From Candidatus Binatia bacterium (GTDB lineage: Bacteria > Desulfobacterota > Binatia > UBA12015), in NCBI GenBank assembly GCA_019749875.1, contig JAIEPK010000625.1, positions 1 to 54,949 of the forward strand: 54,949 bases of DNA, written 5' to 3'. The first letter of the stretch is position 1, and each line of letters begins with the position of its first letter. A program made the position numbers and the translations under genes. The notes below the pieces were generated by a model, which worked only from the letters and a program-made list of their open reading frames with translations, was not told where the DNA came from and made no database searches. This document shows, in pieces, positions 10,422 through 19,879 of this stretch.

Positions 10422-11657
10422 TCAGCTCGGCTTCGCGGACTTCGCGGCGGCGCCGGCCGCAGGAGCCGCGGGCTTCGCGGCGGGCTCGACGCCCGGTGCA
10501 TCGCTCGGCGGAGCGGGCTTCGCGACGACCTTGGCGCCGCTGCGGATCTTCTGCAGCCCCTCGACGACGATCTTCTCGCCGGGGCTGAGTCCGTTGGTGA
10601 TCACCCAGTCGCTCCCGCTGCGCGGGCCGGGGGTGACGTCACGCACGGAGACGGTGTCGTCCGCGCCGAGCACGTACACCTGGTAGGTCCCCTGCAGATC
10701 GAGCACGGCACGCTGCGGGATCAGCAGCGCACCATCGGCGACCTCCGTCGCGGCGCGGACCTTCGCGTAGCCGCCGGGCCGCAGGACGTTGTCCGGATTC
10801 GGGAACAGCGCCTGCACGAGCAGCGTGCCGGTGCGCTGATCGACCTGCCGGTTCACCGCGAAGAAGCGGCCCTGGTGTTCGTAGGTCTTGCCGTCGGCGA
10901 GGATCACCTCGAGCTTCGGTGCGTCGGGATCTTCCTTGCCGGTCTCGGAGACCTTGTTGATCGCCTGCGCGAAGCGAAGGTACTCCTGCTCGCTGATCGG
11001 GAACTCGACCTTGATCGGGTCCACGGTGGACACGGTCGTGAGCACCGTGGTCGGACCCACCAGATCACCGATCTGCGCCTGGTTGATGCCGGCGATGCCC
11101 TTGATCGGCGAGTTGACCTTGGTCCAGTCGAGGTTGAGGCGCGCCTGCTCGACGTTCGCCTGCGCCTGGAAGACCGCGGCCTTGTTGGCCTCGTTCTGCT
11201 GGATCGCGTTGTCGAGCTCTTCCTGGCTGACCGCGCCTTCCTTGGCGAGCGGGCGATAGCGATTGACATCGAGCTGGGTCTTGACCTGCAGCGCCTTGGC
11301 GCTCTCGAGCTGGCCGATCGCCTGGTCGAGTGCCGCCTTGAACTGGCGCGGGTCGATCTGGAACAGAAGCTCGCCCGCGGCGACGACCTTGCCGTTCGGG
11401 TAGTTCTGGGTCAGCAGGTAGCCCTGAACCTTGGGCCGGATCTCGGCATTGACGTAGCCCTCGATCGTCCCGACCCAATCCGAGTAGACCGGCACGTTGC
11501 GCTGCACCACCGGTGCGACGAGCACCTCGGGGGGCGGCATCTGCGGCGCTTCCTTCTTCGCGCACCCGGCAGCAGCGACGACGGCGAGAACCGTCAGGGC
11601 CAGAAACGGCGCACGCACGGAGCGCGTGCACGGCCTCCGTCGGTCAGTCCTCGTCAT
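10422..11657 (-). CDS. RND efflux periplasmic adaptor (HlyD/MFP family)
   Basis: Lipobox AAAGCAKK; ELLFQIDPRQFKAALDQAIGQLESAKA; NWVITNGLSPGEKIVVEGLQKI-type C-term. Confidence 0.95.
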   Translation of the reverse strand: MTRTDRRRPCTRSVRAPFLALTVLAVVAAAGCAKKEAPQMPPPEVLVAPVVQRNVPVYSDWVGTIEGYVNAEIRPKVQGYLLTQNYPNGKVVAAGELLFQIDPRQFKAALDQAIGQLESAKALQVKTQLDVNRYRPLAKEGAVSQEELDNAIQQNEANKAAVFQAQANVEQARLNLDWTKVNSPIKGIAGINQAQIGDLVGPTTVLTTVSTVDPIKVEFPISEQEYLRFAQAINKVSETGKEDPDAPKLEVILADGKTYEHQGRFFAVNRQVDQRTGTLLVQALFPNPDNVLRPGGYAKVRAATEVADGALLIPQRAVLDLQGTYQVYVLGADDTVSVRDVTPGPRSGSDWVITNGLSPGEKIVVEGLQKIRSGAKVVAKPAPPSDAPGVEPAAKPAAPAAGAAAKSAKPS

Positions 11658-11877
11658 GAAACCACCCCATGTTCCACCATCCCCGCGGGTCGCTCGCGAC
11701 CGGGGCGGGTGCCGCCGGGCCACGTCGGCGGCTTGTTTTGGCGCGAAAATCGCGTACCCGCAAGGTTCGCCGCCGCCGGGGCGTCACGAAATGGCCATCG
11801 CGGCGTCGGTCGCGCCGCGTGCCTCGGGGCATTGGCGCCGCGGCCGTGCCGTATCGTCGTTCACCGGAGCCGCTTCG

Positions 11878-12792
11878 CTACTTCGACGCGAGGAGCATGC
11901 GGCGCGCCTCGGCGAGCTCCTTCTGCCGCGACTTCTCGACCTTCGGATAGTGCAGATCGAGCTTGGCGAGCGTGTCGATCACGGCCGCCGCGACGACCAC
12001 GCGGGTGAACCACTTGTTGTCCGCCGGAACGACGTACCAGGGCGCATCCTTGGTCGCGGTGTTCCGGATCGCGTCCTCGTAGGCGTCCATGTAGGCGTCC
12101 CAGTGCTGCCGCTCGGCGGCGTCGTTGACCGAGAACTTCCAGTTCTTCTCGGGGTCGTCGAGGCGCTCGAGAAAGCGCTTCTTCTGCTCGTCCTTCGAGA
12201 CGTTGAGAAAGAACTTGCAGACCACGATGCCGTTGCGCGCGAGGTACTCCTCGAAGCTGCGGATGTCGGCCATGCGGTCCTTCCAGATCGACTTGCCGAC
12301 GACCTGCGGCGGCAGCTTCTGGCGCGCGAGCATCTCCTCGTGCACGCGCACGACCAGCACCTCCTCGTAGTAGCTGCGGTTGAAGATGCCGATGCGGCCG
12401 CGCTCGGGGAGCGCCTTCATGCAGCGCCACAGGTAGTCGTGGTCGAGATCTTCGCTGGTCGGCGCCTTGAACGAGTAGACCTGGCAGCCCTGCGGATTGA
12501 CGCCCGACATGACGTGCTTGATCGCGCCGTCCTTGCCCGCCGCGTCCATCGCCTGGAAGACCAGCAGCACCGCCCAGCGGTCCTGCGCGTAGAGCATGTC
12601 CTGCATCTCGGTCAGCGCCTCGATGCCGACCTGCAGGGCCTCCTTCGCGCGCGGCTTGTCCTCCGAGGTGAACTGCAGGGTGTCCTTGGGGTCGGCCTTC
12701 GCGAGCTTGAACTTCCGACCGTCGGTGACGCGGAACGGCTTCGCCAGGTCGCCGGCGATCTGCAGGATGTCGTCGAGCTTCATGCGGGGCAC
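11878..12792 (-). CDS. ppk2: polyphosphate kinase 2 family
   Basis: LVFQAMDAAGKDGAIKHVMSGVNPQGCQVYSFKAPT Walker A region; FNRSYYEEVLVVRVH. Confidence 0.93.
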   Translation of the reverse strand: MPRMKLDDILQIAGDLAKPFRVTDGRKFKLAKADPKDTLQFTSEDKPRAKEALQVGIEALTEMQDMLYAQDRWAVLLVFQAMDAAGKDGAIKHVMSGVNPQGCQVYSFKAPTSEDLDHDYLWRCMKALPERGRIGIFNRSYYEEVLVVRVHEEMLARQKLPPQVVGKSIWKDRMADIRSFEEYLARNGIVVCKFFLNVSKDEQKKRFLERLDDPEKNWKFSVNDAAERQHWDAYMDAYEDAIRNTATKDAPWYVVPADNKWFTRVVVAAAVIDTLAKLDLHYPKVEKSRQKELAEARRMLLASK

Positions 12793-12806
12793 CTCCGGTG
12801 CGGGGA

Positions 12807-14246
12807 TCAGAGCCAGCGCGCGACGTGGCGCGCCCGGCGGATCACGGCGAAGCGCACGACGACGCTCTCGCGCTGGTCGGTGAGACCGAGGCTCACGAGG
12901 TCGTTCAGGCCACCGTAGCGGACGTCCCCGCCCGCGAGTGCGCGCAACGTACCGTCACGCAGCACCTGGTACCCGTCGAAGTGCGTCCACTGCTGGCGCT
13001 CACCCCAGCCGTGCTCGCGGCCGTAGCGGGCGTAGAGATCCTGCGGGATGCAGACCAGGCGGAACTCGCGCGGGTCGAGCCCCAGGTCGCGCTCGACGAT
13101 GGCGTTGCCGTGCGCCAGCAGCGCGTCGTCCACCTGCAGGCGCGCGAGGCCGCGCCGTGCCGGAAGTCCGAGCGCGTGCAGCAGCCCGCCGCTCGGCGGC
13201 TCGGCGCTCTCGGCGAAGTCTTCGAGCAGCACCGTCTCCGCGGAGAAGCGCGGGAAGAAGCGCGCGCCGCCCGAGTTGACGAACGGGTTGGTGAGGAACT
13301 GTGCCACGAGGACCTTGATGTTCTGCGCGACGTCCGCCGGCAGACCGAGCTCGTCGACGGCGGCGTTCGCGCGCAGCGTGCCCTCGTTCTGTGTGTGCTC
13401 GGCGATGTCGGGCTGCCAGATGCGCGCCGCCACGAAGTCGAACAGCGATGCCGCCTCCGCCGCGGGCTCTGTACGGGCGACGGCGAGACCCATCGCGGCG
13501 CCGCGCTTCACCGCATCCGTGGGCAGATCGGCAGCGAGGTCGACAGGGCACCGGTACGCGGCCGCGCCGACGGTGCTCTTCGTCTCGAGCCTTTCCGCCG
13601 CGGCGGGTGGCGCGGCCTTGGCGAGCTCCAGGATCTCCTGCGCGTACTGCCGGAGCTGCGCGATGTCGCCGCGCTGCGCCGCCTGCGCGGCGAGCTGCTC
13701 GACCTCGGCGACGCCGCGCTTCTTCTCGGGCTTGCCGGTCTCGCCCTTGCGCGACTCGATGGCGAGGCCGGCGAAGTACGTCCGGCGCGCGTCGTAGAAC
13801 GCGGCCAGCGGGGCATCGGCGGCCGAGAGCGCCTTCAGGTTCGCGACGACCTCGGCGCGCAGGTCGGCACGATCGCGGCCGGCGCCCGGCAGAAAATCGA
13901 AGCCCGGTGAGAAGGGGTCGATCGATACGCCCACCGGGTCGTAGACCAGCCCGCCGAGATCGCGCAGCGGCGCACCTTCCTGCGCCTCTTGCCGGAGACG
14001 CTCCACCTGCGCCGCGAGCTGGTCCACCTGCGTCCACTCCTGCAGCATGGTGGCCGTCCGGCATTGCTTGACGGCGCGGTCGATCTCGTGCTGGATGCCG
14101 CGCAGCGCGTGGTACCGGCTGCGCGGCAGAACGTCCGCGAGCACGTCGCGCGCGCGCGACAGGTACACGTCGGCATAGACGGTGTCGTTCTCCGCGGCGG
14201 CGGCGAGGCGCCGTGCGGCTTCGGTCGGACCGGCTGGATCGGCCAT
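12807..14246 (-). CDS. hypothetical protein, no recognised domain
   Basis: Long ORF with AGGGAGA ribosome-binding site before ATG; 14 bp from ppk2, same strand. Confidence 0.75.
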   Translation of the reverse strand: MADPAGPTEAARRLAAAAENDTVYADVYLSRARDVLADVLPRSRYHALRGIQHEIDRAVKQCRTATMLQEWTQVDQLAAQVERLRQEAQEGAPLRDLGGLVYDPVGVSIDPFSPGFDFLPGAGRDRADLRAEVVANLKALSAADAPLAAFYDARRTYFAGLAIESRKGETGKPEKKRGVAEVEQLAAQAAQRGDIAQLRQYAQEILELAKAAPPAAAERLETKSTVGAAAYRCPVDLAADLPTDAVKRGAAMGLAVARTEPAAEAASLFDFVAARIWQPDIAEHTQNEGTLRANAAVDELGLPADVAQNIKVLVAQFLTNPFVNSGGARFFPRFSAETVLLEDFAESAEPPSGGLLHALGLPARRGLARLQVDDALLAHGNAIVERDLGLDPREFRLVCIPQDLYARYGREHGWGERQQWTHFDGYQVLRDGTLRALAGGDVRYGGLNDLVSLGLTDQRESVVVRFAVIRRARHVARWL

Positions 14247-14374
14247 GATGATCTCCCTCTGCCTCTCGTTCACGTGCGGCCGCGCGGGCGCTGCGCCCTC
14301 CGCGGCGGACACGTTTGACTCGACGAACGAATGCGATAGGCGGGCTGCTCGGCCTCACACGAAGGAGGGACGAC

Positions 14375-14713
14375 ATGAGGTTGAAGCCCCTGTTGCTCGG
14401 AATGTCGGCCGGCGCGCTGCTGCTCGGCTCCACCGTGCCTGCGCGTGCGCAGGGCGGCTGCCAGTCGGAGGTCGAGCGCTTCTGCTCCGGCGAGAAGCAG
14501 GTCCTCGCCTGCCTGAAGAAGAACCGGACGGATCTGTCGCCGGGCTGCGCCACGTACGTCGCGCTGTTCGATCAGATCCCGTCCTGCCTGCAGGAAGCAC
14601 GGCAGCTGTGCCCGACCGACGTGCCGTCCGTGCAGAGCGTCACCGGCTGCCTCCGCGGCCACGCGGACAAGCTGTCCGCGGAGTGCAAGGCGGAGATCGA
14701 CAAGATCCGCTGA
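14375..14713 (+). CDS. secreted cysteine-rich repeat (GLG1-type) protein
   Basis: Signal peptide; CQSEVERFCSGEKQVLACLKKNRTDLSPGC repeats; AAGGAGGG upstream of ATG. Confidence 0.8.
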   Translation: MRLKPLLLGMSAGALLLGSTVPARAQGGCQSEVERFCSGEKQVLACLKKNRTDLSPGCATYVALFDQIPSCLQEARQLCPTDVPSVQSVTGCLRGHADKLSAECKAEIDKIR

Positions 14714-14739
14714 GCGCCCCTGGGCCGCGGCCGGGGCGC

Positions 14740-15476
14740 TCATGGGGGTGCTCCGGCCGCGAGCCACTGCGCGCGGCTCGAGCGGATCAGCGCGACCGTC
14801 TCGTCGACCGTGCGCACGCAGCGCGGGATCGCGAAATCTGGTGCGTCCGCGAGCCGCGCGTCGTCGCGAAGCATCGCCTCGCGCGCCCAGGCGACGAGCC
14901 CCGTCCACATGTCGCCGACGAGAATCAGCGGCACGTTGTAGAGCTTCCGCACCTGCAGCAGCTGCCACGCGAGCGCCAGCTCGAGCAGCGTGCCGATGCC
15001 GCCGGGCACCACGACGAAGGCGTCGGACACGATCATGAAGTGGTGCAGGCGAGAGAAGAACGCGCGGTGCTCGTAGACGGCGCCGACGAACGGATTCACC
15101 TCCTGCTCGAACGGCAGCGCGACCCGGACGCCGACCGAGCGTCCCGCAGTCGCCGGAGCGGCCGCTGCGGCGCCTTCGTTCGCCGCTCGCATGAGCCCGG
15201 GGCCGCCGCCGGTCACGATGTCGCAGCCCATCGCCGTGAGCTCGGCGGCGAGCTGCTTGACGGCCTCATAGGGCAGCGTGCCGGGCGCCAAGCGTGCCGA
15301 GCCGAAGATCGTCACGCGGTAGTTGTCGCGTGTGGTGCGGCGGAGCCGCGTCAGCTGGTTCACCACTTCCCAGAGGCCCTGGATGGCCCCCGTGACGAGG
15401 CGGTGACGGCGTCCTCGTCGGCGAGTCGTACGACGTCGGCCTGGCCGAATGCGGTTCTCCTCTCCTTGGTGGTCAC
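14740..15476 (-). pseudogene. LOG family (TIGR00730-like) protein, apparently frameshifted at a C5/G5 run near 15387-15391
   Basis: C-terminal part VTIFGSARLAPG...CDIVTGGGPGLMRAANEG...VVPGGIGTLLEL in one frame; plausible N-term VTTKERRTAFGQADVVRLADEDAVTA in the adjacent frame; one extra G rejoins them. Confidence 0.7.
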
Positions 15477-15869
15477 GCTCGATTTCTCTCTTTCCCGGCT
15501 CACCACCGAGGATGTGCGCCGCTCGGGCCGAGGTTGCAAGCCGCGCGCCGTGCTGCCGCCGGGCTCGGGAAGCAAGCGACGTCCGTCGTCCATGCCAAAT
15601 TGCCTCACGCGTCGTGCGTGCCGTCCGAGGCCACGCGGGCGGCTCGCCAGCATGGGAATGCGGATTCCGACGCCTGACGATTGATGACGGACCGACGGCG
15701 CCGGGGCGCGGCAGTTCCGCCGCTCCGTCCCGCGTCGGGGTGGCGTCCCGTTTGCGACGTGGGCGATGGTGCGTCATGAGCACCGCCGGGGCCGCATCGC
15801 GACGCTCCGGACGGCGGTCCGCCGTAGACGATCGACGTGCCCACGACGGGGCAAGAGAGAGGGAGAACG

Positions 15870-16412
15870 ATGAACCGGATTCTGGTGTTCCTGGCCGCGG
15901 CGCTGCTCGCGCTTGCAGCCGCGGCGCCGCCAGCGGGTGCCGTCGACGCGAGCCTGTCGCGCGATGCGCGGCGCGCCCTCGACAGCCTCACGGCGACCAA
16001 CTCGGCGGCGCGCGAGCTGCGCCAGAAGGCAAAGGCGGTCCTCGTCTTTCCGAGGATGATCAAGGCCGGTTTTCTGTTCGGGGGACAGATCGGCGACGGC
16101 GTTCTCTTCGAGGGCGGCAAGGCCACGGGCTACTACAACTCCGTTGCCGCTTCGTACGGTCTCCAGGTCGGTGGCCAGACCTTCGGCTACGCGCTGTTCT
16201 TCATGAACAGCGGCGCGCTCGACTACTTGAAGAAGAGCAGCGGCTGGGAGATCGGCAGCGGGCCGAGCGTCGTGGTGTGGGATCAGGGCATGGGCAAGTC
16301 GTTCAGCAGCACGACGCTCACGCAGGACGTCTACGCCTTCATCTTCAACCAGAAGGGCCTGATGGCCGGGGTGGGCATCCAGGGCTCGAAGATCACCCGG
16401 ATCGACGAGTGA
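15870..16412 (+). CDS. SYLF (YSC84/Bvp-like) lipid-binding domain secreted protein
   Basis: Signal peptide; AKAVLVFPRMIKAGFLFGGQIGDGVLF, LMAGVGIQGSKITRI. Confidence 0.88.
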   Translation: MNRILVFLAAALLALAAAAPPAGAVDASLSRDARRALDSLTATNSAARELRQKAKAVLVFPRMIKAGFLFGGQIGDGVLFEGGKATGYYNSVAASYGLQVGGQTFGYALFFMNSGALDYLKKSSGWEIGSGPSVVVWDQGMGKSFSSTTLTQDVYAFIFNQKGLMAGVGIQGSKITRIDE

Positions 16413-16453
16413 CCGCCATGCGTGCACCGAACAGGAAAGAGAGAAGCACCGTC

Positions 16454-16975
16454 ATGTCCGCCACCAGCATCTTGCGCGTCGCAGTGCTCGCGCTGACCAT
16501 CGCTGCCGCCACCGTCGCACCGGCCGCGGAGCCGCCTCCACCATCCCTCGACGGCAGCGCCGCGGAGGCGACCTCTGCGGTGCTGCTGTCGACCCTGCGC
16601 GCCAACCGCAAGGCATTCGTCGCGGTGAACCTGCAGCTCAGCGACGAGCAAGCGAAGGCGTTCTGGCCGCTGTACGATCGCTACGCGCAGGAGATCGGCG
16701 CCATCGGCGACCGCGTCGCGGGCCTCGTTCAGGAATACGAGAAGAGCTATGCCGAGCTGTCGAACGAGAAGGCCTTGCAGCTCATCACCGGCTACCTCGA
16801 TGCCGAGGCCGAGCGGGCGAAGGTCCGGCGCACGTATCTCGACGAGTTCGCGAAGATCCTGCCCGGTCGCACGGTCGCACGCTTCTTCCAGCTCGAGAAC
16901 AAGATCGACGCCGTGCTGCGCTACGACCTCGCGCGGACCATCCCGGTCGTCGAGCAGAACGCGCCCGCGCGCTGA
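16454..16975 (+). CDS. periplasmic alpha-helical protein of unknown function, downstream of SYLF gene
   Basis: Signal peptide; NLQLSDEQAKAFWPLYDRYAQEIG helical repeats. Confidence 0.7.
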   Translation: MSATSILRVAVLALTIAAATVAPAAEPPPPSLDGSAAEATSAVLLSTLRANRKAFVAVNLQLSDEQAKAFWPLYDRYAQEIGAIGDRVAGLVQEYEKSYAELSNEKALQLITGYLDAEAERAKVRRTYLDEFAKILPGRTVARFFQLENKIDAVLRYDLARTIPVVEQNAPAR

Positions 16976-16987
16976 CGGTCGCGGCGA

Positions 16988-18256
16988 TCACGGCGTCGTG
17001 CCGCAGAGCGTGCCGTTCACGTCGCACTGGGGCGTGATGCCGCGATCGCGTTGCGCCGCGACCAGCGCCCCGATGGCGGCATTGGTCGCGGCGCTCGGCG
17101 TGCAGCCGCAGAGCTGGCTCGCACAGCAGCTGCAGCCGACCTGCGACTCGAGCGCGATGATCGCGGCGGAGCCGTCCGCCGGGCACTGCGACAGGTCGCC
17201 GCACGCCTCGGCGACGAGGTTGCGGTCGTTGCACTGTCCGGTGCAGAGCGTCGCATCGCAGGTATACCCGGGCTCGGTGACGCCGTTCGGCGCGCACGCG
17301 TAGGCGGCGCAGATGGTGTCGCAGTCGGTGCCCGGCGGCAGCACCGTCGAGCTCGAGTACAGCGGGCAGCCGTTGGTTCCGGGCGCATCGGGGATGCAGC
17401 TCGGCGGCTGCGGGAACGGCGGGCCGTTCTCGGCGTAGGCCGCGGACCAGACGAGGTCATCGCCGGGGTCGCACGAGACGTCGCTCTGCCCGACCTGGTA
17501 GGGCCCGTCGAACAGCGGGCACGAGCATTCGACGATCCCCTGTTTGTCGGTGCGCTGGCAGGGCGCGGTCATGCAGCCGGCGTACGGCGGGTCCTGCGGC
17601 GGCGAGCAGCTGGTCGAGCCGAGGCCGTCCGTCGGCACGCAGTCGAACGAGAACGTCGAGATCAGGTCCGCGCCCGGGATGAACCGGTTCTCGTTGATGT
17701 ACCCGCAGACCGGTGCGGAGTTGGTCGCCCTGCAGCCGCTGCCGTCGGCGCCGCACTTGTCGAGCGTCTCGAGGTAGATCGGGTAGTTCAGGATCGCCGT
17801 GTTGAGCACGAAGTACGCGCCATACGGGATCTCGTAGCAGCGGCAGTTGGCGAAGCGTCCGTCGGGCGTGACCTCGCACGACAGGTCCTCGGAGGCCGGC
17901 GAGCCGTTCGGGCCCGAGTAGTAGCAGAGCGCGAACGGACCACCCTGGCAGGGCAGGAATCCCGACGGGTCCTGCACGACGTCTGCATAGGCCGGCTTCG
18001 GCGGGTTCGTCGTGGTCGCGAAGCGCGGGTCGTCCCAGAAGCGGAAGCTGTTGGGGACGAAGTGGACCTCGGGTGCGGCCGCGTACGGGACGATGGGCAG
18101 CCGTGCGTCGGGCCGGATCGGGAAGATCGGGCCCGACTGGACCCCCGCGACCGGATTCGCGCCGCGCGCCGCGCCGGGCAGCGCGAGCGCCGCAGCGACC
18201 AGAAGTATCGCGAGCGTTCCTCTCGCGGTCAGACCGTCGAGCCTCGAGCGGTTCAT
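16988..18256 (-). CDS. secreted cysteine-rich hypothetical protein
   Basis: Signal peptide LLVAAALALPGAARGA; many Cys (CGCTPSAATNAAIGAL, CNDRNLVAEACGDLSQC). Confidence 0.8.
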   Translation of the reverse strand: MNRSRLDGLTARGTLAILLVAAALALPGAARGANPVAGVQSGPIFPIRPDARLPIVPYAAAPEVHFVPNSFRFWDDPRFATTTNPPKPAYADVVQDPSGFLPCQGGPFALCYYSGPNGSPASEDLSCEVTPDGRFANCRCYEIPYGAYFVLNTAILNYPIYLETLDKCGADGSGCRATNSAPVCGYINENRFIPGADLISTFSFDCVPTDGLGSTSCSPPQDPPYAGCMTAPCQRTDKQGIVECSCPLFDGPYQVGQSDVSCDPGDDLVWSAAYAENGPPFPQPPSCIPDAPGTNGCPLYSSSTVLPPGTDCDTICAAYACAPNGVTEPGYTCDATLCTGQCNDRNLVAEACGDLSQCPADGSAAIIALESQVGCSCCASQLCGCTPSAATNAAIGALVAAQRDRGITPQCDVNGTLCGTTP

Positions 18257-18354
18257 TTCCACGCCGATCCTCCTCGGGTGCCAGTGCGGCGGCACCTCGC
18301 GGCAGTATCGGCCGATCGCCCCGGAAACTGCAGGTCCGATCGTTCGCGCCCGTG

Positions 18355-19866
18355 CTACCCCAGCAGCGGGCGCGTCCCGCCCGGCGTCTCGCCGCGCAGC
18401 TTGTACTTCTCGACCCGCTGGGTCGGCGTCTTGGGCAGCGAGTCGCGGAACTCCCACAGCGTCGGGACCTGGAACTTCGCCAGGTGGGCCGCGACGAAGG
18501 CCTTCAGGTCGTCGGCGCTCACCGGCTCCCGCGTCACGACGAAGGCCTTGACCTCCTGCCCGAGCACGTCGTGACGGATGCCGACCACGGCGACGTCGGT
18601 CACCAGCGGGTGCTCGCGGATCGCCTTCTCGACCAGCACCGACGAGATGTTCTCGCCGCCGCGCCGGATGACGTCGCGCTTGCGGTCCACGAAGTAGAGC
18701 CAGCCGTCCTCGTCGAGGTAGCCCAGGTCGCCGCTGAGAAACCAGTCGCCGTGCAGCGCCTGCCGGGTCTGCTCCTCGTCGCGGAAGTACGCCGCCATGC
18801 GGTACGGCGACTCGACGGCGATCTCGCCGACCTGGCGCACCGGCAGCTCGTGCTTGTCGTCGTCGAGGATGTGCAGCGTCACGCCGGGCACGGCCGGCCC
18901 CGCCGAGCCCGGACGCGGCTTCTCGCCGAGCGGCTCGAGCGTGACCACACCGGCGTCCGTCGAGCCGAAGCACTCGACGACGTTCGCGATACCGAAGCGC
19001 TCGCGGATGCGGTCGCGGATCGGCGCGCTGCCGAGGCCGAGGATCACGCGGATGTCGCTGGTGCGCTCGAGCTCGTTCGGCTCCTGCGCGAGCAGGATCG
19101 CGAGGATCGTCCCCAGCGTGAAGAAGATGCTCGCGTGCGTACGGTGCGCGAGCGGCCAGAACTCGGACGCCGAGAACGCGCGCGGGAAGGCGAACGTGCA
19201 GCCGGCCTGCTGGCCGAGCGCCGCACACGACCAGGAGTTGCCGTGGAAGAGCGGCCCGACCGAGAGGATCGTGTCGTCGCAGGTGATGCCGAGTCCGGGG
19301 ATGAAGAACGCGCTGCTGCCGCCGGTGCGTCCGTGCGTGAACAGCACGCCCTTCGGCTTGCCGGTGGTGCCGGACGTGTAGAGCAGCGTCGAGCCGTCGG
19401 ACGGGCCGACCGACACCGCCGGCGTCTCGTCGGGTGCCTGCGCGATCAGCACGTCGAGCTTCTCGGCGCCGGGGACGTCGCCGAACGCCGCCAGCCGCGT
19501 TCCTGCCGGACGCTTCAGCTCGGGCGAGGTCACGTTGCCGGAGGATCCTGCAGCGGTGACCAGTACGCGCGGCTCGGCGTGGCCGATGACGTACGAGAGC
19601 TCACCCGCACCGAGGTTCGGGTTCACCGGGTTCAGGACGGCACCCATCTTGAGCGCCGCGAACGCCGCGACCACGTATTCGACCGAGTTGCCGAGGCCGA
19701 TGGTCACGCGGTCGCCCTTGACGACGCCGAGCGTGCCGAGCGCGTGCGCCATCTGATTCGTCAGCCGGTCGAACTCCTCGAACGTGACCGTGCGGCCCTC
19801 GTGCACGAGGTACGGCTTCTGGCCGCGCTCGCGACGGTTCTTCGCCAGGTTGTCGATCAGCAGCAT
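18355..19866 (-). CDS. class I adenylate-forming acyl-CoA synthetase
   Basis: LLYTSGTTGKPKGVLFTHG AMP-binding motif; GDLGYLDEDGWLYFVDRKRDVIRRGGENIS. Confidence 0.95.
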   Translation of the reverse strand: MLLIDNLAKNRRERGQKPYLVHEGRTVTFEEFDRLTNQMAHALGTLGVVKGDRVTIGLGNSVEYVVAAFAALKMGAVLNPVNPNLGAGELSYVIGHAEPRVLVTAAGSSGNVTSPELKRPAGTRLAAFGDVPGAEKLDVLIAQAPDETPAVSVGPSDGSTLLYTSGTTGKPKGVLFTHGRTGGSSAFFIPGLGITCDDTILSVGPLFHGNSWSCAALGQQAGCTFAFPRAFSASEFWPLAHRTHASIFFTLGTILAILLAQEPNELERTSDIRVILGLGSAPIRDRIRERFGIANVVECFGSTDAGVVTLEPLGEKPRPGSAGPAVPGVTLHILDDDKHELPVRQVGEIAVESPYRMAAYFRDEEQTRQALHGDWFLSGDLGYLDEDGWLYFVDRKRDVIRRGGENISSVLVEKAIREHPLVTDVAVVGIRHDVLGQEVKAFVVTREPVSADDLKAFVAAHLAKFQVPTLWEFRDSLPKTPTQRVEKYKLRGETPGGTRPLLG

Positions 19867-19879
19867 CGGCGTGCCTCCG

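Noticed and set aside
5741-10501. 1586-aa minus-strand ORF spanning OMP and RND regions
   Set aside because: Only the C-terminal part (from GTG 7236) is real OMP sequence; the rest is an out-of-frame reading of the RND gene.
7198-10686. 1162-aa plus-strand ORF opposite the RND transporter gene
   Set aside because: Arg/Asp/His/Glu-rich shadow translation of a high-GC gene; the minus strand encodes a textbook RND protein.
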